Shown here: piece after piece, positions 55,691 to 64,000 of the stretch
How the letters are laid out: each line of letters begins with the position of its first letter
How positions within the stretch are numbered: position 1 is the stretch's first letter
Assembly: GCF_036711975.1 (NCBI RefSeq)
Contig: NC_091966.1
Location: forward strand, 2,983,501-3,047,500
Length of the DNA: 64,000 nt
Direction of reading: 5' to 3'
From: Onthophagus taurus
Taxonomy: Eukaryota > Arthropoda > Insecta > Coleoptera > Scarabaeidae
Translations under genes and position numbers: made by a program
Notes under the pieces: generated by a model
Database searches by the model: none
Told to the model about the DNA's origin: nothing
The model's input: only the letters and a program-made list of their open reading frames with translations

Positions 55691-57332
55691 CACGGTTAGT
55701 ATTATATTTTGAACCTTATTATATCTTGACTGTACTAATGATGCTATTTAGTAGGTTCTTTACAGTTCCAATTAAATTCGATTTTGTAAACTTGCTTTGA
55801 AGTTTTGATAATAAATTAATTGTTACATTATTAATTCGTTAACAGAAAATTGATTTTCCTGACTGTAACTAAGCAACTGGCGAGCGAGGGCATACACTAA
55901 ATTTAATTGATCGCTCCTGCGGCAATATTCACGGTATTTTGGGCCAATTCCACGCCGACACAACGCCCATTAAACCTCGGCATCTATGACAAACGGTAAT
56001 TTCGGGGTTATGGTTTCCCCGCTGTACCGTTCCAGTGCCGCGTCTACTTTGAAATCGTCGCTGTCACACGCTACTAACCATTAGCGCTGCTAATCTATTA
56101 ATTTGTACAATTAGTCGTCGGCAGTAAACTTGGTTCGTAATCCGTAGGTGGTGGTGCTTGGATGAACGTGATTTAACTCGGGTTCGGTAGGATTTGGTTT
56201 CGTTTGTTGAAAGCCGACCCTATCTCTGTGCGTAGTACATGGCTGAGTTGGCGTGTAGACGTGAGGGGATATTTTCCATGAAAAAGAAGCTTTTCAAGAG
56301 GTATTAAAGGACGATGAGGGGATGTAACCCGGCGATGGAGATTAAACACGAGTCGCGAATACTCGGTAGGGAAATGAAGATTGCTCCCGGTAGGGTTTCT
56401 GTTTGATGTATCGGAGGTCTTTTGTGCAAACAGCGGTTAATTAGTGCTGAAACCGCGGCCGGACAACCACCGAGCAACTGGACAGTTGGGATCCCCTCGA
56501 AACTTGTTGCTCTAATATTTATAAAGAAACGTGACGTACTAAAATATATTTAGAATTAAAGCCATTTTAAATTATGGGATTCGAGTGTAGGACACGTTCC
56601 TGCAATTTTACCATAACGAGATCCTCTCCAAAAGAAACACTTTGGGTCTTGCTGGTCCACTTCGAGAGGCGAACGAGAAATCGATACTGTTTAGGATTCA
56701 GTCCGTCCCGAGCACTATCACCTCTATCTTTAATTCAGCTCTTTCAGACAGCTCGATTACGCCAGTGCATCTGCCTCTATCCCCTTTCAACAACTCTCTT
56801 CCTTCTAACATAATCGGACGATAGCTTAATGAGTCCTTTTGTTCTTTACTCGAGCAATCAGAGGAATAAAATCTTATCTCATTCGTTACATCATTACTAA
56901 TTATTCAAATAAAACAATTTCTTTTAGATCAATTGTTATAAATGCAACTAGATTGGTTGTGTAAACACGTTTCAAAGCTTCGAGAAAAAGAAACAAGTGT
57001 TAGGAAAGTATCAGCTTTGGCGGTTTAAGCAACGTGACTTAAATAAGTATGGCGTGGTGGTGGTGTAAAAGCGGTTTTCTCGTGGGACTTGACTCGGTGT
57101 GAAAACTGACGTTTTCCAATCTATGTATGCGCTGGTCCCGGCGCCGCCGGTGATTCATCACACGCTTGTCAATTCGGAAAAGTAAAAATCCAATAAACGC
57201 GTTCGTCCAAAGTTACTTTTAAAGACGTTTTCAGTACGATGACGACGACATATTATCTAAAACTCTTTTTATATTATTTATAAACCACTTTTAATCAACT
57301 TTTTAAACCTACCACGATTAATATAGATCTGA
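55691..57332. other. Non-repetitive DNA, GC-richer at 55880-56560, no supported gene
   Basis: Balanced composition with CpG, no coding marks. Frames at 56574-56824 have no family resemblance. Candidate conserved non-coding DNA upstream of rst/kirre. Confidence 0.35.
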
Positions 57333-57660
57333 TTACAATGTTTCACCAATATAGTTTAAAGCATCTGTTAAGCTAGCCACATGGTCGATCCATCTCCATT
57401 TTAACTTTGCGATGTGCATAAGTTTTACGTCCGATCTTCTTCTCACTACTTCGTTATGGATCCCATCAATCAGGGTCAACCTCACCATGGACCTTTCCAT
57501 TTTGCGTTGTGTTACTTGCAGTTTTTTAATAGGTATGTTAGTAAGCGTCAATGATTCAGCCCCGAAAATTGGGAGTACACACTATTTTTCCATAAGCTCC
57601 CCAATCTAAAACTATTCTTCGAGAGAGCTCCCATGTCTGATTGTCTCTACGGATTTTATG
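57333..57660 (-). pseudogene. RTE-type retrotransposon remnant
   Basis: The minus frame reads KKLQVTQRKMERSMVRLTLI, DGIHNEVVRRRSDVKLMHIA, KLKWRWIDHVASLTD: the C-terminal RTE block (V-T-Q-R-x-M-E-R-x-M, R-N-E-x-(I/V)-R, K-L-K-W-x-W-x-G-H). Upstream, TWELSRRIVLDWGAYGK-like residues in a shifted frame extend it to about 57660. A different copy from the + strand one at 5861. Confidence 0.75.
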
Positions 57661-57689
57661 GTCAAGATTTTATCAAGAATTTTATAGAG

Positions 57690-57867
57690 AACGATTAGCA
57701 AACGATATTAAATCGTTTTGAACTAATGGGAATAGCTATGAAGCAGTTTTTGAATATTTAGACGATGCTGGCATATCATATAATCAATTTTGAATCATTT
57801 TGGATAACATGGAATTGCAATAGAGAAGTTTTCAATGATTAACAACTACTTTTTAGTCGTTTTAGCC
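57690..57867. repeat. Degenerate short repeat, also right of the LINE (58460-58625)
   Basis: Words such as TTTTCAATGATTA, AATCATTTTG and TTTTTAGTCGTTT recur about every 40-45 nt here and again as TTTTCAATGGTTAC, AATCATTTTGAACAA and TTTTTAGCAATTTAG after 58460. The LINE fragment evidently landed within this repeat. Confidence 0.5.
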
Positions 57868-58460
57868 GCACTCCTGCTTATTTGTCTGATGCCTTTCACT
57901 TTTTGACATCACATGACTTGCCCACTCGATTAATGTCGGACTCTACACTTATGTTTCCAGTCCATTGTACTGAAATCTAGCACAGGTCTTTTACATACAG
58001 TCGATTGCGTTGTGGAACGATTTGCCCCTGCCGTTGTTCGCAATGCAGCTAGTTTAATAAGTTTTAAAAATGCCTTGAGGCGCCATCTGCTATCTCTTCA
58101 ACTATCTTCTTCTTGACCTATACGTGTTTGTTTTCTTATCTAGTCTGCCTTTCATCTATCTTTTACTGCACCTTTTTTGTGTCTATTTCCTTCCTTGTAG
58201 TAACTGACTGTTGATCCGTTACATAACTCAACTATGCTCATTTGCGTAGTGTTATTAGCACATCATTTAGTATTACTTTTTTGGTAGCCACAATTATTTA
58301 TTTAAAATTACATATACACTGTTGCCAGTTGGGTCTCGTGGAAGATATCGGTTATTGCAATAAATTGATCCGTTTGCCTTGATGGCTATATTTGTTATGA
58401 ATGTATATATTTATGTAAATATTTGTTTTTGAGGCAATAAACATTATTATTATTACTTTT
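57868..58460 (+). pseudogene. 3' end of a CR1/Jockey-like LINE
   Basis: Coding remnants PAYLSDAFHFLTSHDLPTRL, then IALWNDLPLP, and after a one-base shift VVRNAASLISFKNALRRHLL to a stop at 58114. W-N-x-L-P followed by S-F-K-x-x-L-(R/K) is the standard LINE ORF2 C-terminus. The 3' UTR ends GAGGCAATAAACATTATTAT, an (ATT)n tail. Confidence 0.75.
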
Positions 58461-58625
58461 TTATCATTTAGACAAGTTTTCAATGGTTACTAATTAGTTT
58501 TTAGCAATTTAGATAAGTTTTCACAGATTACCAACAAATTTTTAATCATTTTGAACAATGTCAGATTGTTACGAATTAAATCTTAATCATTTAAACAAAT
58601 TTAATGATTAGTAAACAGTTTTATC

Positions 58626-60931
58626 ATAGTTCATTTTCAGACAAACATTTTGCGTTGTTGGTTGTAATTCTTGGACTCCCTGTAAGTCGTCTGATATTAA
58701 AACTATGTTATCTGCAAATCTAAGGTGACTCACAAAATGTAAGGTCATATAGTCAAAATCCTATATAAGATGATTGTTGTTAATAAAATACATAAGGAAC
58801 AACGAAGTATAGGAACTCTTAGGTTCCAACACTTTTTAACCGAGTTAGAGATGTGCAAAAACGCAGATCTCACATAAGAACTGAAAGCGGTTTCTGACTT
58901 CAATGTAATTAAGGCTTTTTTTTTAAATATCGCGTATAGTTTTTTATAAGTTTATCACAAATCTGATATGTAAATAGTGTGCAAGTTGTTTTTTTAACAA
59001 TCAAACTCAGCTTCGGATTAAAGCTCGTTACTTGTTGAAATTGTGGGAATACATTTATAGAAAGGATTCCATTAATTAAGGGACACGATATACACTGATA
59101 CCTAATTCTTGCTATGCAACTAACTGATGTTGGCATTAACGGTATAAGCAAAATCTGTGTAAATACTTGCTCAATAAAACCAGTATTTCAAAAAATATAT
59201 GATGAACTCATTAGTGCTATCGGAATAGTTACCAAAGTAAATAGATAAAGAAGAAATAAATTTCTGGATCTCCGAGATGAAATGACTTTTTTTTTTGCTA
59301 TGATTCCGCAAGCTTAATTGGATGGGTGACTGATAAGGTGATTGATGTTTGGGTTAAAAAAAAATGGTATTCAAATGCTATGGCAGAAATGTTCACTTCC
59401 TCTGAGAGCTATTTCTCTGATCTCTCTCAAAACACAGTATTAAGCCTCTCTAAAGGTTGGGTTAGAAACATTTTGATTGCTTTATTAGTAGTAAAAAAAA
59501 TTTTGTGTTATCTTCTTTCTTACGATAATCCTGCATTTCACAATTACTTATTATATTACTAAGAATATCTTGAGCAGCAGCAATACGCTAAAAGCACGCT
59601 ATATTTATGAAAAATACCGCTGGGGGAAAATAAAGATAGCGTTTACTCGCTCTTTTGTTACTGCCGGCTTTGTAACTCTCCTGCTGCAGCCTTTTCCTAG
59701 GACTCAGTGTCCTTCTGGGGCCCCCGCCGTTCTTGTCTTCTTTTCCGTATATACAAAAGGGGGTGCACGACGGGGAATAAAAAAACGTTCTGCTTCCGTT
59801 CTAGGAAAGTGCTGGTAATTGTTTATTTAAACAGCGGAAACTCCCGTTTGCTGTGCACGTGTGAAACGATCCCACAGCGACCGGACCATTCTCTCTGATG
59901 TTTTATTGAGAGGGTTACTATGTCATATTTCAAAGTAATATGCCATCTCAAGGATACGTTTAAATATGTAAATTTAGTAGCAAGTAGAATTGAAAAGATG
60001 TATGAATGATAGTGGTGGTCGAAAAATTGTTAGAGGTGAAAAGATTTAACGTCGTTGGGAGGCACAGGTGAGTGGCGATAATGGTTGCCGTTTATTAGAG
60101 AGAAGGGATTTTTTGTGCGAACCCGAACCGGTAACAACTGCACCGATAGGGCTCTATCCCGTTTCCTGTGCATCGGAATTTGGGGCGCCATTGTTTGCCT
60201 TTGTTTCGCCTTTTGTTCGATTTAATCCCATTCAATTATTACTACAGCGAGCTCGCTCTCAAATCGTGTCGCACCGTGCAACTGACTCTTAATTAATGAA
60301 TGTTCGAGAGAAGACGAAACATCTCTTTTAACACATCCCGTTATCGTTGATGTAATCGGTTTGTTATCCAATATTTTAATGATGAATGAGATTTTTGAAT
60401 CTAGTTTTAACTTGTATATTCAGTTGAAAATTTATAGAGTTTGAGTTTAATATTTTACTGGTACGACTCGTTGCATTAATTCGCAGCCTATTGTAAACTT
60501 AATATTCGTTCTGGAGGGCGCGAGCAAGGTTTTGCGCGAGCATAAATTACCGGAGAGCTGGCAACGCGGGGCCCGGAAATCCGACGCGAGCCGGAGGTAC
60601 CAATTAAGATAGGAAAAGTTGGGAGTTTCGGCCGTACTTATCGGATCAGAAAACTTCTAATTCCTCTGCTATTATGGCAAGCGCCCTCTCTACCTTGCTA
60701 ATTAGATGATCTCCCCCTTCTACACCCCATCGCTTCGAAAATACAATCACAACCGGATACAATTCCCGTTAATTTATTCCATTTAATAGAAAATCGGTTG
60801 AGATCACAAAAGAATGCAACAAGCAAACAGATAAAAAGCCCTCCAATCCATTCCGAAACACACTAATCTTTCGGGATTCGCCCGCAAAGGGCACAACAGG
60901 AGCATAAATAATCAGGGGGGTCATTTATCAC
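58626..60931. other. Intergenic/upstream DNA, nothing recognised
   Basis: AT-rich to 59560, more balanced from 59600 to 60720 with CpG patches (for example 60520-60600). No frame has family marks. Confidence 0.35.
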
Positions 60932-60949
60932 GGTCGCCGTGCGGCGACC
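60932..60949. repeat. Perfect GC-rich palindrome
   Basis: GGTCGCCG-TG-CGGCGACC, an 8-bp stem with a 2-nt centre, within a CpG-rich patch (60860-61120). Isolated; may bind a dimeric factor or be chance. Confidence 0.4.
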
Positions 60950-61499
60950 ACGCGAGCCGGAAGCGGGTGAATTTAATTTAAAACCGAATGATATATTTTA
61001 TCTAATCCATTACGCCGGCCGAAGCTTCGGAACTCGCTAGAAGCCGAGACTCCGGTCTGAAGGACTGAGGTGTTTGTACAACGTGACGAGGGTACGATGT
61101 CGGAGTGCTGATTCTCGCCCGAAGTGTGTCCTACGAACGAATTAAGGGACGAACGGAGGCGCAAATGTTACACCGACAACACCCTTTTTGGACACACCGT
61201 ACGACCTGAGATATTGCCACGGCCCTCAGAAAACCTTGAGCGGTACTTCACCATGGCATCTGGCTATGACTGTGTCGAAAACCCTTGATTTATGTTTTTC
61301 GAGGGTTCCAAAGATGAACTACTACTTTTAAAAATTTTTTTTAAACCCTACTAGCTTAAAAAAATTTTAAAACTTTTTGAAAAACCAAAAAAAAACAAAG
61401 GAAGTAATAAAACACATAAACAATACATAATACATGATAATTGATGCTTCTTCGGATAAAGTCAAAAAATTGGAAACAGTGCCAAAAACGTGAAAGATG

Positions 61500-62290
61500 T
61501 TGGGGGTTTTTAAAAGTGTAAGGTATTGGAAGCAACTCTAAAATAATAAAAAAAGGAGAGGTATTAGGAGCCAGTGTTGGTTATTTATTGGTAGCTACTC
61601 GGAGTTAGTGTAACCAATTACTAACAACGAACGACATAACCACTTATTCAGAGTAAATGATAAACACTGAGGGTCATTCGAGTTAATTGGAAGCCATTAA
61701 AAGCGTATGTTATTAACAATACTGAGGAAGATAATGAAATGGAAGATATTTGGAGTAATTGGGAGTCATTATTTGCTATAAAAGCTATTCGGAGTTAATG
61801 AGAGACATTGATATATACTGAGATTAAGCGAAAGCTATTCGGATCAATTGAAAACCTTTAAAGACGTGAGATATTAAAAGCAACAGGTAGCTAGTTAAAG
61901 ATGAAAGGTATTGGGAGTAATTGAGGAGAACCATTGCTAGTTATTGATAGTTAGTAAGAGTCATTGTGAGCTATTAGGACGGCCAGAAAGCTATTGGAAA
62001 CCATTAGGACCCTTATTGAGATCTTTAAACGCTTAGGGCGTTAGAAGCAATTCGGAGTTATTAAAAAAAAGGTATTGGGTGCCATTGCTAGAGTCAACAA
62101 GAGATATTAACAGAGCCTTTAACAACATTAAATATGAGAAGAGAAAAAGCAACTGAGGATTTTGGTAATGTATTGGAAACCAATAACAACACACAGGAAG
62201 AGTGAAGAGTTATTAGGAGCAACTGAGAAGTAGTTATTAAGAGCTATTCGGAGCCAACATAAGAAATTGGGATATGCTGAAAGGGATTGG
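61500..62290. repeat. Degenerate minisatellite based on GGAGCYATT
   Basis: Words such as ATTGGGAGTAATTG, TATTAGGAGC, TATTCGGAGTTA, CATTGCTAGTTATTG and CATTAGGACC recur irregularly every 10-25 nt over about 800 bp. Old and diverged. No function apparent. Confidence 0.5.
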
Positions 62291-64000
62291 CAAAAACGAA
62301 ATGCCCAGCTTATAATGAGATCGTGATTATATAGTGGTTGAGCAGCGAATTAAATAAGAATAAGATAACGGAAGCTACGAGAAGAATGATAACAAAATTG
62401 GAAGACATGTGGGTGGCACATTATAAAGCTAAAATGAATTAATTTCAGGGAAGAGGGGAGCTGAGCGTAGTAATATATGATGTGAAAATATATAACGATA
62501 AGTGAGAATTGATTTTGAGAATACTGAATGAGATCATGAAGAGAAACGACGTGAAATGTCGGTAATCTGATGATTGTTGATTAGAACTAACTGAGTAATT
62601 TAAACGACTTCTTGCTAAATTTATACAAGCCGTTAGAAGTGTTGCATTATAAATAGAATGAGAAATTGCTTGGTGAATAGACGAAAATATCGTTTAAGTT
62701 ATAAATTTATCATCAGTTCAATTTGCTAAGAATATGCTTTATTGCTTTGTGAAGATAAATATTGTTTTTATAAATATAAGGATTCAATATAAGGATCAAA
62801 TAAAATGCAATCTTGTAAGTATACGTTCAAGAAAGGTTATCATTTCACTTCGAGTAGCATCGTTATAGAATTATGTAATTGTCTATAATATTGAAAATGA
62901 AAACTGTTTTGTGCATAAAATAGCTAATCATTAAATAATAAATTTGTAAAATTACGATTTTTATGTCTCTAAATCCCCGCTTATTATCACAAAAGCTTCT
63001 TGGAAGAGGGTTTAACCTCTCTAAAAAGGAGAAATCGTACGATTCCATTCATAGAATTTCCAGAATTGAAATATTCTCGAGATTGGTAGCAAATTTTCCG
63101 CGAAAACTGGAATTGGAAAAGATCAAAAAGAATTTTTAAAATAATTTTTATAAAACTATCACTGTGCGTTGAAAGACCATGATTTATGTCGCAAAGATGG
63201 ATTACCACTTTTCAAATTTTTCTTCGAGTTATTTGACTTTTAAAAAGATTGTTAAAACTTTCAGAATGGAGAATAATAAAGTTGGAGAGTTCATAGATAT
63301 TTAGAGAATACCCTACTTACACTCCACGTTGAGTAAAATGTTTTGCTTGTTAGTTTCCCCAATTTAATATATATTTTTAGTAAAAAAATGGAAGCGATTC
63401 ATGTTGAGATATTTTTATTTCGATCTATAAGAGAGTTGAGGCATATGCCAACAATATCCGCCCCTATGACCTTTTCTTTCGGGTAAAATGTGACGGCAGA
63501 TATCGAGATACCACGAACAGATAGATTCTTCTTTCCCTTATTCTTTTCCAGGTATAGAAACTTGAGTTGTGTATTTCAAATATCGATGTTTATATAGAAT
63601 AGGTTATAAAAACGTCTTCCCATCTCCAATGGTAATTTTAACATACTTTCTACGCATTCAAGTTAATTGAGTTTGAGAAATGAAATGTATGTGTGAAACG
63701 ACCTTTTGTCGAACGTAATGTAATCAATTACGACTTTCTCGAGAGGAAAGAGAGATGTTTCCTCATTTAAATTTTCAATTTTCAATATTCGACGCTTGGT
63801 TTTCAATAAACACAGTCTGGCGACCTCATTAGCATTTAATGAAAGGGTCGTCGCTTTTAGCGTTAAAAACAATTTTCGAGGATTAACCCGAACGAAATTT
63901 ACGCGTGCGGAAAAATTACCCTCGTAAAAATAATTCGGCATTAGCCCGTATTAACCGGGAGATTATCACGAGATGTTTCTCTTCACGCCCGCTTGGACTT
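62291..64000. other. AT-rich DNA to the window end, nothing recognised
   Basis: Short frames only (for example 62863-63048 and 63663-63941, minus), without family marks. Slightly more balanced composition after 63850. Confidence 0.4.

Overview
This window is eukaryotic nuclear DNA from an insect. It is AT-rich, its genes have short spliced exons with GT/AG introns, and it carries arthropod-type transposons. A beetle or other holometabolous insect is my guess; nothing in the sequence proves the order. Conserved genes occupy little of the window, and most of the rest is transposon wreckage and tandem repeats.

Genes. Three small housekeeping genes lie head to tail on the + strand in the first 4.8 kb: the last exon of the SUMO-E1 subunit Uba2 (444-1180), a two-exon PAGR1/PA1 homologue (2977-3543) and a four-exon Cyclin C (3800-4763). 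An intronless CCDC42/CFAP73-type coiled-coil gene is at 11710-12738. An unidentified coding-looking exon lies convergent to it (12843-13105, minus). The main gene is a complete 8-exon immunoglobulin-superfamily receptor of the roughest/kirre (NEPH1) family on the minus strand (CDS 48453 down to 27915). It assembles in frame to 834 codons, with a signal peptide, five Ig domains, a TM segment and a C-terminal THV PDZ ligand.

Repeats, left to right. 1.2-5.5 kb: the Uba2 3' end is duplicated in inverted orientation behind Cyclin C, and a 473-bp MITE with 8-bp target duplications sits in that copy. 5.7-11.3 kb: RTE/LINE scraps and a broken piggyBac transposase split by a mariner-like element with TIRs of about 400 bp. 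13-14.1 kb: hairpins and a MITE carrying a THAP-like zinc-finger fragment. 14.7-22.6 kb: a Penelope-like element (minus) split by a 5.36-kb TIR element with perfect 8-bp target duplications, whose interior is almost entirely a satellite array. 24-27.4 kb: a composite of palindromic CTAG repeats and tandem repeats, possibly bounded by TTAA piggyBac-like ends. 28.6-46.2 kb: three more satellite arrays (about 363, 392 and 362 bp), each in a different intron of the rst/kirre gene. 49-51.4 kb: a mirror-image relative of the 24-27 kb composite, including a regular 248-bp higher-order array. 53-64 kb: scattered CTAG repeats, two LINE fragments and otherwise unassigned, partly GC-richer DNA upstream of the receptor gene.

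Most striking points: (1) a TIR transposon acting as a vehicle for a 5-kb satellite; (2) a palindromic CTAG repeat family at about ten loci that repeatedly borders tandem arrays; (3) satellites confined to introns of one long gene, two of them built as dimers of about 181 bp; (4) the inverted duplication of a gene's 3' end, later hit by a MITE. All calls were made by eye; no database search was run.
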